Below are positions 27,957 through 36,526 of a stretch of DNA of 64,000 nt, piece after piece (the first letter of the stretch is position 1; each line of letters begins with the position of its first letter). This DNA is from Enemella dayhoffiae. Lineage in GTDB: Bacteria; Actinomycetota; Actinomycetes; Propionibacteriales; Propionibacteriaceae. The stretch covers positions 62,001 to 126,000 of the forward strand of contig NZ_NMVQ01000002.1 in the NCBI RefSeq assembly GCF_002250625.1, given 5' to 3'. The translations under genes were made by a program, and so were the position numbers. Below the pieces are notes generated by a model, which worked only from the letters and a program-made list of their open reading frames with translations, did not search any database and was not told where the DNA came from.

Positions 27957-29665
27957 GTAGCTTGCAGATTTTCAAGCCGGAGCAGCAGGAACGGCTGCAG
28001 GGCCCCGGCCGCATCCTCGCCCTGGTGGGCGCGGTGCTGATGATCGTCTCGCCCTATCTGGCCTGGTCCTACGGTGCGGACGCGCTCGACGACATGACCT
28101 ACTGGGGCGGCCCCTCGCCGCTGCAGATGCTGTTCCTGATCATCTCGGTGCTGCTGCTGGTGGCGCTGGTCGGGCACTTCCTGGTCGGCCGGGTACGCCC
28201 GTTGCGCCGGTTCGCCTGGAATCGGGCGGCGAAGGTGGCGGCCACGCTGGGGCTGATCTGGGTCGTGGTCGCGATCGTCGCGATCGCGCTCGAACTCGGC
28301 GGCCTGGTCAACCTGGAGCCCGGCGCCTGGGTCGCCCTGGCCGGGGCGCTGATCGCCTTCGTCGGCACCCGGATGCTGCCGTTGGGTGAGGTGTCCACGC
28401 TGAAGTCGGTGAGGAGCCCTTCCTGGCTTCAGATCCTGGCGATCGTGGTGCTGCTCGGTGTCGGGCTGGTCGGGGTCGCGTTCGGCCTCAACCAGGACGA
28501 CGGCGGTTCCTTCATCCTGTTCATCGTGTTCGTGTTCGCGATCGTGCTGTGGATGTTGCGCCTGGGCGTGTCCGGCTGGCTCGGTCGCGCCGCCCGGGAG
28601 AACCGCAAGGTGCTGGTGCTGGCCGCGTTCGTGGTCGCCTTCGCGCTGCCGTTCACCCAGGACGGGTCGGACGCCAACATGTCCATCGCCTCCCAGGTGC
28701 TGATCTTTGCCGCGACCGCACTCGGACTGAACATCGTGGTCGGTCTGGCCGGACTGCTCGACCTCGGCTACATCGCCTTCCTCGGTGCCGGCGCCTTCAC
28801 CGCGGCGGTGCTGTCCAAGTCGATGTTCGCGACCTTCTTCGCCTGGAAGCCGCCGTTCATCGTGGTGGTGCTGATCGCGGGCTGCGTGTCCGCGATCCTC
28901 GGCCTGATCATCGGCTCGCCGACGCTGCGGGTGTCCGGTGACTATCTGGCCATCGTCACCCTGGCCTTCGGTGAGATCTTCCGGCTCGGCATGCTCAACC
29001 TGGACGGCTCCGACGGCCCGGACATCACCCACGGGTCGAACGGCATCCCGAACATCCCGGATCTCGAGGTCGGTGCGTTCAACTTCAAGGAGTCGCACGA
29101 GATCCTCGGGGTGGAGATCGGCCGCTTCGCCAACTACTACTGGCTGATGCTGCTGGTGCTCGCGCTGATCATCCTGGTCTTCGCCAACCTGAACCGCTCC
29201 CGGATCGGGCGCGGCTGGGTGGCCATCCGCGAGGACGAGAAGGCCGCCGAGGCGATGGGCGTGAACGTGTTCGGGCTCAAGCTGCTGGCCTTCGCCGGTG
29301 GCGCCTTCCTGGCCGGTGTGGCCGGCTCGGTGAAGGCGCACGCCGACGTGTCGGTGACCCCCGATCAGTACATGTTCCTGGAGTCGGCCTTCCTGCTGGC
29401 GGCCGTCGTGCTGGGCGGCATGGGCACCATCGTCGGCGTACTCGCCGGTGCCACCATGCTGAAGCTGCTGCCGGAGAAGCTGCGGGCGGTGAGCGACTAT
29501 CGCCTGCTCATCTTCGGTCTGCTGCTGGTGGTGATGATGCGCTTCCGGCCGGAGGGGCTGATCCCCGACAAGCGGCACCAGCTCGAGCTGCACGATGACG
29601 AGGAGCTGCCGCCGGCCGCCGAATCGGCCACCCCGGCGAGCGCACCGAAGGAGACCACGGCATGA
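27953..29665 (+). CDS. livM: Branched-chain amino acid ABC transporter permease LivM with long N-terminal membrane extension
   Basis: A 570-residue permease. The LivM core begins near residue 218 (LVLAAFVVAFALPFTQDGS), with LGLNIVVGLAGLLDLGYIAF and WVAIREDEKAAEAMGVNVFG as family motifs. About 210 residues with some six additional hydrophobic segments precede it, so the protein is well above the usual 300-420 residues. The extension may regulate or stabilise the transporter; no known domain is recognised. It overlaps both livH and livG. Confidence 0.93.
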
Positions 29666-30519
29666 GCACCGCGACCGAAGCGGCGACGACGACAGGACCG
29701 ACGGGGGAGACCCTGCTCTCCGCCGAGCAGGTGACCATGAAGTTCGGCGGTCTGACCGCGGTGAACAGTGTCGACCTGCAGGTGCACTCCGGCGAGATCA
29801 TGGGGCTGATCGGCCCCAACGGGGCCGGCAAGACCACCTTCTTCAACTGCCTCACCGGGCTCTATCAGCCCACCTCCGGGCGGGTCATGTTCAACGGGTC
29901 GGTGCTGCCGCCGAAGCCGCGCAAGGTGGTGATGGCCGGGATGGCGCGCACCTTCCAGAACATCCGGCTGTTCCACAACATGACGGCCCTGGAGAACGTG
30001 ATGGTGGGCACCTATTCGCGGACCCACGCCAACGCGTTCGACGCGATCTTCCGGTTGCCGCGGCACCGCAAGGAGGAACGGCAGGTGCGCGAGAAGGCGC
30101 ACGAGCTGTTGGAGTTCGTCGGCCTGGGCAAGGTGGCCGACAACCTGTCGCGCAACCTGGCCTACGGCGACCAGCGTCGCCTCGAGATCGCCCGGGCGCT
30201 GGCCACCGATCCGAAGCTGCTGCTGCTCGACGAGCCGACCGCGGGCATGAACCCGCAGGAGACCCGGCAGGCCGAGGAGCTGATCTTCAAGATCCGCGAC
30301 CTCGGGCTGGCGGTGCTGGTGATCGAGCACGACATGCGGTTCATCTTCAACCTGTGTGACCGGGTGTGCTGCCTGGTCCGCGGGGAGGTGCTGGTCGAGG
30401 GGACGGCACACGAGGTGCAGTCCGACCCGCGGGTGATCGAGGCCTACATCGGTACGCCGCCGGAGCACCTGGGCGAGCCGGTCGTCACCGACGACCAGCA
30501 GGGAGGCAACGATGCTTGA
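29662..30519 (+). CDS. livG: Branched-chain amino acid ABC transporter ATP-binding protein LivG
   Basis: A 285-residue ABC ATPase with Walker A GPNGAGKTTFFNCLTG, the LivG-typical ARTFQNIRLFHNMTALENV, and Walker B LLLLDEPTAGMNPQE, followed by the switch histidine in VIEHDMRF. The signature region reads LAYGDQRRLEIARAL in place of the usual LSGGQ, which is normal for LivG. It pairs with LivF under LivHM. About 20 acidic/threonine-rich residues extend the N-terminus. Confidence 0.95.
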   Translation: MSTATEAATTTGPTGETLLSAEQVTMKFGGLTAVNSVDLQVHSGEIMGLIGPNGAGKTTFFNCLTGLYQPTSGRVMFNGSVLPPKPRKVVMAGMARTFQNIRLFHNMTALENVMVGTYSRTHANAFDAIFRLPRHRKEERQVREKAHELLEFVGLGKVADNLSRNLAYGDQRRLEIARALATDPKLLLLDEPTAGMNPQETRQAEELIFKIRDLGLAVLVIEHDMRFIFNLCDRVCCLVRGEVLVEGTAHEVQSDPRVIEAYIGTPPEHLGEPVVTDDQQGGNDA

Positions 30520-31219
30520 GGTCAAGGACCTGGAGGTCGCCTACGGTCGGGTGAAGGCGGTCAAGGGGATCTCCTTCACCGTCGACCAGGGTCAGATCGT
30601 GTCGCTGCTGGGCACCAACGGCGCCGGCAAGACGACCACCCTGCGCACCATCTCGGGCCTGCTCAAGCCGGTCGCCGGCGAGATCTGGTTCGAGGGGCAG
30701 CGGATCGACGGCACGCCCGCCCACCAGGTGGTCACCCGCGGCATCGCCCAGTCCCCGGAGGGCAGGCGGTTGTTCCCGCGGATGAGCGTCGAGGACAACC
30801 TGATGCTCGGCGCGTTCGCCCGCAAGGACACCAGCAACCTCCGCAAGGACGTGCAGCGGGTCTATGACCTGTTCGAGGTGCTGGGCCAGCGGCGCAGCCA
30901 GCCGGCGGGCCTGTTCTCCGGCGGCGAGCAGCAGATGCTGGCCATCGGGCGGGCGATGATGAGCCGGCCGAAGCTGCTGATGCTGGACGAGCCGTCGATG
31001 GGTCTCTCACCGATCATGACCCAGACGATCATGAACACCATCAACGAGCTGCAGTCCGAGGGCGTCACCATCCTGCTGGTGGAGCAGAACGCCCAGGCGG
31101 CGCTGTCGCTGGCCGACTTCGGCTATGTGCTCGAGGTGGGGCAGATCATGTTCTCCGACACCGGGCGGGCCCTGCTCACCGACGATCGGGTGAAGCGGAC
31201 CTACCTGGGCGCCGACTGA
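30512..31219 (+). CDS. livF: Branched-chain amino acid ABC transporter ATP-binding protein LivF
   Basis: A 235-residue ABC ATPase, the usual LivF length. Walker A is GTNGAGKTTTLRTISG, signature LFSGGEQQMLAIGRAMM, Walker B LLMLDEPSMGLSP, and the switch histidine position is replaced as LLVEQNAQAAL, typical for LivF. ATG at 30512 overlaps the end of livG by 8 nt. Its last codons overlap the convergent channel gene by 19 nt, so the two transcripts are antisense at their ends. Confidence 0.95.
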   Translation: MLEVKDLEVAYGRVKAVKGISFTVDQGQIVSLLGTNGAGKTTTLRTISGLLKPVAGEIWFEGQRIDGTPAHQVVTRGIAQSPEGRRLFPRMSVEDNLMLGAFARKDTSNLRKDVQRVYDLFEVLGQRRSQPAGLFSGGEQQMLAIGRAMMSRPKLLMLDEPSMGLSPIMTQTIMNTINELQSEGVTILLVEQNAQAALSLADFGYVLEVGQIMFSDTGRALLTDDRVKRTYLGAD

Positions 31220-32946
31220 CGTCGGTTCCTGATCACCCGCCACAGCCAGGTCTCCGGGACGGTCTCCCCGGTCGCCGAATATTCCACGGTGTGGTCATAG
31301 AACAGCGTCTGGTTCAGTTCGTCCAGGGCGCGTTGCCGGCCGGCGACCAGCAGCACGTCGCCGGCGTGCAGCTCGGTGTCGTCGGCGGGCAGATGGCGCG
31401 TCTCGCCGTCGCGGACGAGGGCGATGACCAGGGCCGAGACCGGCACCGAACGGTCGTCCGGGTCGGCCAGCAGTTGGCCGACGGTGAGCGTACGCCCGGC
31501 CCCCAGCCAGCGGGCCACGGCCGGCGCCTCCGTGTGGTCCAGGGTGATCTCGGTGCTGGCGGGCGTACGCCTGCCGAACCGCTCGACGAGCAGGGCCATG
31601 ATCTCCCCGGCCCGGTCATCGCCGCTGTGCAGCACGTGATCGATGAACGACCAGTATGCCGGGGAGATCACCCGGGCGAGCATCTCGCGGGCGACCAGGT
31701 CGCTGGGCACGAACAGCGAGTCGGCGTCGAACGCCTTGACCGCGGCGGACTGCAGCACCGAGCGCTGGCGCAGGCTGATGAACAGCTCGGGGTTCTGCAG
31801 CCGGGCGTGGGCGGCCAGGGCCAGATTCTCCACATCGCTCTCCGCGCCGGCGACCAGGCCGACCGCTCCGGTCACGTCAGGGTTTCCCTCGGCGACGTCG
31901 CACACCTCGACGGTCAACCCCGCGTTCTCCAGGTCGTGGGCCACCTCGGTGGCGAAGCGGGTGTCGCCGATCACCACCCAGCGTCCGTCGCGCATCGGTC
32001 GCATCCGCTCCGGCGGTGTGCTGCCTTCGGCGTCCATCAACCAGGTGGCGAGTTGGAAGGTGACCGGGCGCTGCAGCGCCAGCACCAGATAGCTGCCATA
32101 GCGGTCCAGCGGGTTGATCACCGCGACCGGGTCGAAATCGAGCATCCGGTTGGCGGTACGCCGATCCTCGGCCCGGGCGAGCACCGGGATCTCGGGGCGC
32201 AGCAGGTGCACCGTCATCACCACCGACAGGTTGACCTCGTCGCTGGCCAGCGCCAGCACCCCCTCGCAGCGCGGGTGGCCGAGCCCGGCCAGGCCGAGCA
32301 GCGCCGGATTGTCCGCCGCACCGTCGATTCCGGGGACGTCCACCCGGTGCTGATCGACCGCCAGGGCGTCCACGCGGCGCTGGTCGTCGTCGATCACCAC
32401 GAACCGTCGACCGAGGTCGTCCAGGGTGCGGCAGACCGCCCGTCCGGCCTGTCCATAGCCGGTGACGATCAGGAACGGTTCACCGATGTCGCGGATCTTG
32501 CGGCGCAGCCGCTGGACGCTGATCGCCTCCCGGAAGGGGGCGTCCTGGACCAGCGAGAAGAGGGCGCTGATGGCGTACGCCCAGCCGATCACGGTCAGAT
32601 AGATCGACAGGGTGACCCACATTCGCTGCGCGTAGCTGAACGCGTACGGGATCTCACCGAACCCGATCGTGGTGGCGGTGTAGCTCATCACATAGAACGA
32701 GTCGAACAGGGTGAGCCGGTGCGGGTTGCCGTTGTCGTCCATCCCGGGCATCAGGCTGAGACCGGTCACCGAGACGGCGAAGATGGTGACCAGCACGATC
32801 AGCGGCAGCCGCATCCGCCGCAGCACAAGGAAAACCGCCTCGCTACCCGGGATCTCGGTGGGCACCCGGACCACGCGGCGGCGCAGCGGGCGCCCCAGGC
32901 GTCCGCTCCCTGGACCCGACCCGGGCCGCAGCGTGGAATGGTCCAT
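31201..32946 (-). CDS. Potassium channel-like protein with two RCK/TrkA modules
   Basis: A 581-residue membrane protein. Two transmembrane helices around residues 37-57 and 95-117 flank a pore loop with the filter-like TATTIGFGEIPY, close to the TTIGYGD of K+ channels. A cytoplasmic TrkA-N domain (FLIVTGYGQAGRAVCRTLDD) follows, then a second Rossmann-like RCK domain (WVVIGDTRFATEVAHDLENA) and a TrkA-C-like end (LHAGDVLLVAG). It probably gates K+ or another monovalent cation in response to a nucleotide or ion. The ATG at 32946 shares one base with the stop of the DUF6394 gene, so they form an operon. Confidence 0.88.
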   Translation of the reverse strand: MDHSTLRPGSGPGSGRLGRPLRRRVVRVPTEIPGSEAVFLVLRRMRLPLIVLVTIFAVSVTGLSLMPGMDDNGNPHRLTLFDSFYVMSYTATTIGFGEIPYAFSYAQRMWVTLSIYLTVIGWAYAISALFSLVQDAPFREAISVQRLRRKIRDIGEPFLIVTGYGQAGRAVCRTLDDLGRRFVVIDDDQRRVDALAVDQHRVDVPGIDGAADNPALLGLAGLGHPRCEGVLALASDEVNLSVVMTVHLLRPEIPVLARAEDRRTANRMLDFDPVAVINPLDRYGSYLVLALQRPVTFQLATWLMDAEGSTPPERMRPMRDGRWVVIGDTRFATEVAHDLENAGLTVEVCDVAEGNPDVTGAVGLVAGAESDVENLALAAHARLQNPELFISLRQRSVLQSAAVKAFDADSLFVPSDLVAREMLARVISPAYWSFIDHVLHSGDDRAGEIMALLVERFGRRTPASTEITLDHTEAPAVARWLGAGRTLTVGQLLADPDDRSVPVSALVIALVRDGETRHLPADDTELHAGDVLLVAGRQRALDELNQTLFYDHTVEYSATGETVPETWLWRVIRNRRQSAPR

Positions 32947-33329
32947 CAGCGTCGGCGGTAGGAGACGGTCTCGACGACCAGCAGCACCAGGGAGACGAAG
33001 TTCGCCAGGCAGGCGCCGATGGCCAGGGACACGGTGCTGGACAGTTCGGCGGTGGTGATGCCGGGGGTGACCTGGTCGGCGTACACCCACACCGCGGCCG
33101 CGATGATCAGCTGGATGCTGGCGACCAGTGAGGTGGCCAGGTGCACCGCACCGATCTGGGTCCGGTCACCGAACTTGAGGATGGTGGCGATCACGTTGAC
33201 CACCACCGCGGCGTACAGCTCGTAGGGGTTGTGCTGGTGCACGTCGGTGAGGTCACCGATCACGTAGCCGAAGTTCAGGGTCGCGGCGAGCAGCACGAAG
33301 AAGCCGAAGACCACCTTCTCGAGGTTCAC
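32946..33329 (-). CDS. DUF6394-like small membrane protein
   Basis: A 127-residue protein with three to four hydrophobic segments. The core FGFFVLLAATLNFGYVIGDL and LKFGDRTQIGAVHLATSLVA resembles DUF6394 proteins, which are frequently encoded beside TrkA/ion-channel genes. The GTG at 33329 is chosen because TAGGCT (33342-33337) lies exactly 7 nt upstream, giving a leaderless start, and because residues upstream are not hydrophobic or conserved. Its stop overlaps the channel gene. A helper subunit of the channel is the simplest inference; the function is unknown. Confidence 0.75.
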   Translation of the reverse strand: MNLEKVVFGFFVLLAATLNFGYVIGDLTDVHQHNPYELYAAVVVNVIATILKFGDRTQIGAVHLATSLVASIQLIIAAAVWVYADQVTPGITTAELSSTVSLAIGACLANFVSLVLLVVETVSYRRR

Positions 33330-33411
33330 CTCCGCCAGCCTAGCCCCAACTCTCAGCCGGCACAGGCGACGCGCACAGACAACACACAGGTCCGCGGACT
33401 GCAATCGGCAC

Positions 33412-34623
33412 ATGACCACGAACTGGACCGGACCCCACTACACCCCGCCGACCATGCCCCAGCAGGCCTGGGCGCCCCCGGTTGCCCAGCCTGCCCCGCA
33501 GGTGACCCGGAAGCGGCGCGGGGCCGCGCTGCTGGTCCTCCCCGCCGCACTGCTGGCAGCGCTGGCGTCCTCGGGGCTGACGGTTGCCGGGTTGCACGCG
33601 ACCACCCCGGCCGCCACCGCCGGGTCGACCAGCACGGTGAACACCGTCGTCCAGGGCAGCCCGGCCAACCCGGACTGGTCGCAGACCGTCAAGGTCGCCG
33701 CGCCGTCGGTGGTGGCGATCGCGGTGCAGGGGCGTACCGGCAGCGCCGAGGGGTCCGGGGTGCTCTATGACGCCAGCGGCCTGGTGGTGACCAACAACCA
33801 CGTGGTCAACGGCGTCGGTACCGGCGCCCGGTTGCAGGTGACGCTGGCGAACCAGCAGGTGTACGCCGCCACCCTGGTCGGCGCCGACGCGTCCACCGAC
33901 CTGGCGGTGATCCGGCTGACCGATCCGCCCGCCGACCTGCAGCCGATCAACTTCGGTGACGTGGGGCAGCTCACCGTCGGACAGCCGGTGATGGCGTTGG
34001 GCAATCCGCTGGGCCTGTCGCAGACGGTCACCACCGGCATCATCTCGGCGCTGGATCGTCCGGTGATCACCCAGCAGTCCGGTGGTACCGCCGGGGCGGC
34101 GAGCCGGACCGCGGCCGAGCAGTCGGTGACCAACGCCATCCAGACCAACGCGGCGATCAACCCCGGCAACTCCGGTGGCGCGCTGGTCGACGTGAACGGG
34201 CGCCTGATCGGGATCACCTCCTCGATCGCGACGCTCGGCTCGGGGCAGGGGGAGTCGGGCAACATCGGGATCGGTTTCGCGATCCCGGCCAACGAGGTGC
34301 GCTCGACGGTCGATCAGCTGATCTCCGGGGGCGCGGCCCGGCACGCCTACCTCGGGGTGTCGGCGGTCGACGCCACCGGCAAGGTCGGTCAGGCCACCTT
34401 CTCCGGTGCCGGCCTACGCCAGGTGGTGGCCGGTTCACCGGCCGACCAGGCCGGGTTGAAGACCGGGGACGTGGTGCTGGCGATCAACGGTGAGGCGGTG
34501 CCCGGTTCGGATGCGTTGATCGCCCAGGTCCGTGACCACAACGTCGGGGAACGGGTGACGCTCAAGGTGGCGCGCGACGGGCAGGCCGTCGAGCTGCCGG
34601 TCACCCTGGCCACCGGTCAGTGA
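33412..34623 (+). CDS. HtrA/DegP-type serine protease with PDZ domain
   Basis: A 403-residue envelope protease. A Pro-rich cytoplasmic N-terminus precedes one membrane anchor at about residues 37-58. The trypsin-like domain carries His in VVTNNHVVNG, Asp in STDLAVIRL and Ser in NPGNSGGALVDVNG, so the catalytic triad is complete. A single C-terminal PDZ domain (YLGVSAVDATGK through PADQAGLKTGDVVLAINGEAV) follows. Such proteins degrade or refold misfolded envelope proteins. Divergent from the DUF6394 gene with an 82-bp spacer. Confidence 0.93.
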   Translation: MTTNWTGPHYTPPTMPQQAWAPPVAQPAPQVTRKRRGAALLVLPAALLAALASSGLTVAGLHATTPAATAGSTSTVNTVVQGSPANPDWSQTVKVAAPSVVAIAVQGRTGSAEGSGVLYDASGLVVTNNHVVNGVGTGARLQVTLANQQVYAATLVGADASTDLAVIRLTDPPADLQPINFGDVGQLTVGQPVMALGNPLGLSQTVTTGIISALDRPVITQQSGGTAGAASRTAAEQSVTNAIQTNAAINPGNSGGALVDVNGRLIGITSSIATLGSGQGESGNIGIGFAIPANEVRSTVDQLISGGAARHAYLGVSAVDATGKVGQATFSGAGLRQVVAGSPADQAGLKTGDVVLAINGEAVPGSDALIAQVRDHNVGERVTLKVARDGQAVELPVTLATGQ

Positions 34624-34676
34624 GCCGGCGGGTTCCTGACCCGTTGGGCATCCCGGCGTGAGGAAGTGATGCAGCG

Positions 34677-35135
34677 ATGACGATCGACGGCGCACAGACC
34701 GCAGTGGATGACGGTCAGGTTCGGGATCTCTCTCGGCTGACCTCCGTGATCGACTGGGCCGCGGGCAAGGGAGCGACCGAGGAACTGCTCGTTGATCGCT
34801 TCGGGTGGGAGCGCGTGGGGCGGCGTTCCCTGCGGCTGCCCGCCGGGGTGCTGGCCACGGTCCTCCGAACCGCTGGGACGACTTTCGGAATCACGGTCTG
34901 GCACACCTCGTGGAAGGTCGATCACCCCAAGCTGCGGGACCTGAGTTTCCAAGGCGCCGAGCACCTTCGAGACCTGGTGACGGCCCTGCTCGGCAGCGAC
35001 CCCCAGATCGGTGAGCTGGAGACAGGCCAGGGCCATGTCTGGGATCGGGCCGACGGCTCGCGGGTCTGGTTGAATGACGAGTCGCTGCGGTTCTTGTCGC
35101 CGGAGTCCAGCACGCAGCGCTACGGGAACGTCTGA
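34677..35135 (+). CDS. Hypothetical protein
   Basis: A 152-residue soluble protein of unknown function. ATG at 34677 follows GAGGAAG by about 10 nt, and codon usage is ordinary for the window, so the gene is likely real. It has an acidic, Asp-rich start, no transmembrane segment or signal peptide, and a mixed alpha/beta appearance (e.g. RRSLRLPAGVLATVLRTAG; GHVWDRADGSRVWLND). It stands alone between htrA and a convergent small regulator whose stop is 4 bp away. I recognise no family. Confidence 0.6.
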   Translation: MTIDGAQTAVDDGQVRDLSRLTSVIDWAAGKGATEELLVDRFGWERVGRRSLRLPAGVLATVLRTAGTTFGITVWHTSWKVDHPKLRDLSFQGAEHLRDLVTALLGSDPQIGELETGQGHVWDRADGSRVWLNDESLRFLSPESSTQRYGNV

Positions 35136-35139
35136 AATC

Positions 35140-35331
35140 TCAATCGGGGGAGAAGATCTCCTCGATCCGCAGGTTGAACACCGCGGCGATGGTGAAGGCC
35201 AGCGGGAGGCTCGGGTCATAGCGTCCCGACTCCAGCGCGTTCACCGTCTGCCGGGAGACGTCCAGCTCGCGGGCCAGGTCGGCCTGGGTCCAGCGCCGCT
35301 GCGTGCGGAGCTCCTTGAGCCGGTTCCTCAT
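35140..35331 (-). CDS. Small XRE-family HTH regulator
   Basis: A 63-residue Cro/CI-type helix-turn-helix protein that is nearly all DNA-binding domain: MRNRLKELRTQRRWTQADLA, then RELDVSRQTVNALESGRY and the C-terminal LRIEEIFSPD. Proteins of this size and sequence are usually paired with small membrane proteins and bind their own promoter. The ATG overlaps the stop of the upstream membrane protein (ATGA). I infer that it binds the twin operators in front of the CPBP gene. Confidence 0.9.
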   Translation of the reverse strand: MRNRLKELRTQRRWTQADLARELDVSRQTVNALESGRYDPSLPLAFTIAAVFNLRIEEIFSPD

Positions 35332-35717
35332 CGGTGCCGCCAGGCTGTCCAGGCGGTCCCGAGGGCGAACAACACCGCCCACAGCGGGGTGACCCAGGTC
35401 CAGTCCAGGGCCGGGGCGCCGACGCTCTGGCAGAACCCGAGGACCATGCTGACCAGGATCGTGCCCGCCACCGAGAACGCCAGCGACAGCAGCAGTTTCC
35501 GGGACTGGAACTCGTCGGCCTCGCGGACATAGCGCCACAGCGCCCAGATTCCGATGAGTACGCCGAGGGCGGGCAGGCTCGCCACCAGATAGCGCTGCGG
35601 CGTACCCTCCGGCAGACCTCGGGCGAGTGGCAGCATGGTCAGCACCAACACCGAATAGACCACCGCGGCCGCGGCGAAGCGCCAGCCGTAGGCGACACCG
35701 GCCCGGCGTCGAGACAT
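35328..35717 (-). CDS. Small four-helix membrane protein paired with XRE regulator
   Basis: A 129-residue integral membrane protein. Four hydrophobic segments lie near residues 11-29, 47-64, 76-97 and 103-122. The connecting loop RYVREADEFQSRKLLLSLAF is charged and resembles DUF2178-like partners of small XRE regulators. ATG at 35717 follows GAGGAAAGGAAG. No enzymatic motif is visible. It is the middle gene of a CPBP-membrane protein-XRE operon and might sense the membrane condition to which the regulator responds; this is inference. Confidence 0.8.
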   Translation of the reverse strand: MSRRRAGVAYGWRFAAAAVVYSVLVLTMLPLARGLPEGTPQRYLVASLPALGVLIGIWALWRYVREADEFQSRKLLLSLAFSVAGTILVSMVLGFCQSVGAPALDWTWVTPLWAVLFALGTAWTAWRHR

Positions 35718-35749
35718 CGGAACTTCCTTTCCTCGTGGGGTTCGCGAGC

Positions 35750-36478
35750 CTAGCCGAGGGCGCCCAGCAGCAGTGGTACGCCGAGCCCGAGCACGTCCAG
35801 CAGCCAGTGCGCCACGACCACCGGCCACAGCCGCTTGCGCCAGCGAAAGAGCAGTCCGAGCACGACGCCGCCGAGGAACGTCGCGACGAAGCGGGCCAGT
35901 TGCGCGCGGGGATCCCATGCGGTCAGCGCGGAGTGCTGCAGGCCGAAGAACGCGGCACTGATCAGCAGTGCGCCGGCGGCCCCGAACCGGCCCTGCAGGG
36001 AGTCCATCGCATAGCCGCGATAGACGAGTTCCTCGGCCAGTGCGATGGTCACCGGCATGATGCTGATCGCCCAGATTCCCAGCCACAGCGGGGGATGGCC
36101 GGATCCGGCGGGTGCCGGCGGGGCACCCTGGTAGGCGATCAGGTTGCCGAGGAAGGTGGCCGCGAAGAACGCCACGGCCAGGATGACAAAGCACAGCAGC
36201 GCCCAGCCCGTGTCGCGCGCCCGGGCCGCGAGGACGCCGCGGACGCTGCGTCCCTGGCGGTGCAGCAGGGCCCGGACCGCCATCAGGCAGATCAGGTCCA
36301 CCGCGACGATGGTCACGTTGGACCAGGCGAGCGCCCGGTGGTAGCCGCCGACGAGCGGGGTGAGCAGCAGGTTGCCGGCGAACAGCAGCCCGGTGCGCAG
36401 CAGCAGCATCGCGAGGATCACCAGCAGCGGTGCCGAGGGGAGTACGGGACGTTCGGTGTGGGTGGTGGGGGAGTTCAC
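35750..36478 (-). CDS. CPBP family intramembrane metalloprotease
   Basis: A 242-residue polytopic membrane protein of the CPBP (Abi/CAAX protease) family. The catalytic motifs are present: EELVYRG (EExxxR) near residue 156, FFGLQHS (FxxxH) near 182, and HWLLDVLG near 226. Such proteases process prenylated or membrane substrates, or give immunity to peptides. The GTG at 36478 is favoured over an upstream ATG (36514), since a TTGACA-N18-TACATT promoter ends 6 nt before it and the upstream frame lies inside the operators. First gene of a three-gene operon. Confidence 0.88.
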   Translation of the reverse strand: MNSPTTHTERPVLPSAPLLVILAMLLLRTGLLFAGNLLLTPLVGGYHRALAWSNVTIVAVDLICLMAVRALLHRQGRSVRGVLAARARDTGWALLCFVILAVAFFAATFLGNLIAYQGAPPAPAGSGHPPLWLGIWAISIMPVTIALAEELVYRGYAMDSLQGRFGAAGALLISAAFFGLQHSALTAWDPRAQLARFVATFLGGVVLGLLFRWRKRLWPVVVAHWLLDVLGLGVPLLLGALG

Positions 36479-36484
36479 CCCTAG

Positions 36485-36526
36485 AATGTAAAGCTGGCTT
36501 GACAGATGTGTCAAGGTCGCTTTACC
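36485..36526 (-). promoter_or_regulatory. CPBP operon promoter with two tandem 18-bp operators
   Basis: On the minus strand the promoter is TTGACA (36514-36509), 18 bp, TACATT (36490-36485). Two inverted-repeat operators of form TGTMAAG-N4-CTTKACA overlap it: 36487-36504 (TGTAAAG/CTTGACA) and 36509-36526 (TGTCAAG/CTTTACC). Their centres are 22 bp apart, two helical turns. Together they form a larger 38-bp palindrome. One operator covers the -10 end and the other the -35 box, a design for tight repression, most simply by the XRE protein at the end of the operon. Confidence 0.75.

Noticed and set aside
32947-33090. Longer start for the K+ channel gene at 33090
   Set aside because: The extra 48 residues are Arg/His-rich shadow sequence over the DUF6394 gene; the ATG at 32946 overlaps that gene's stop as expected for coupling.
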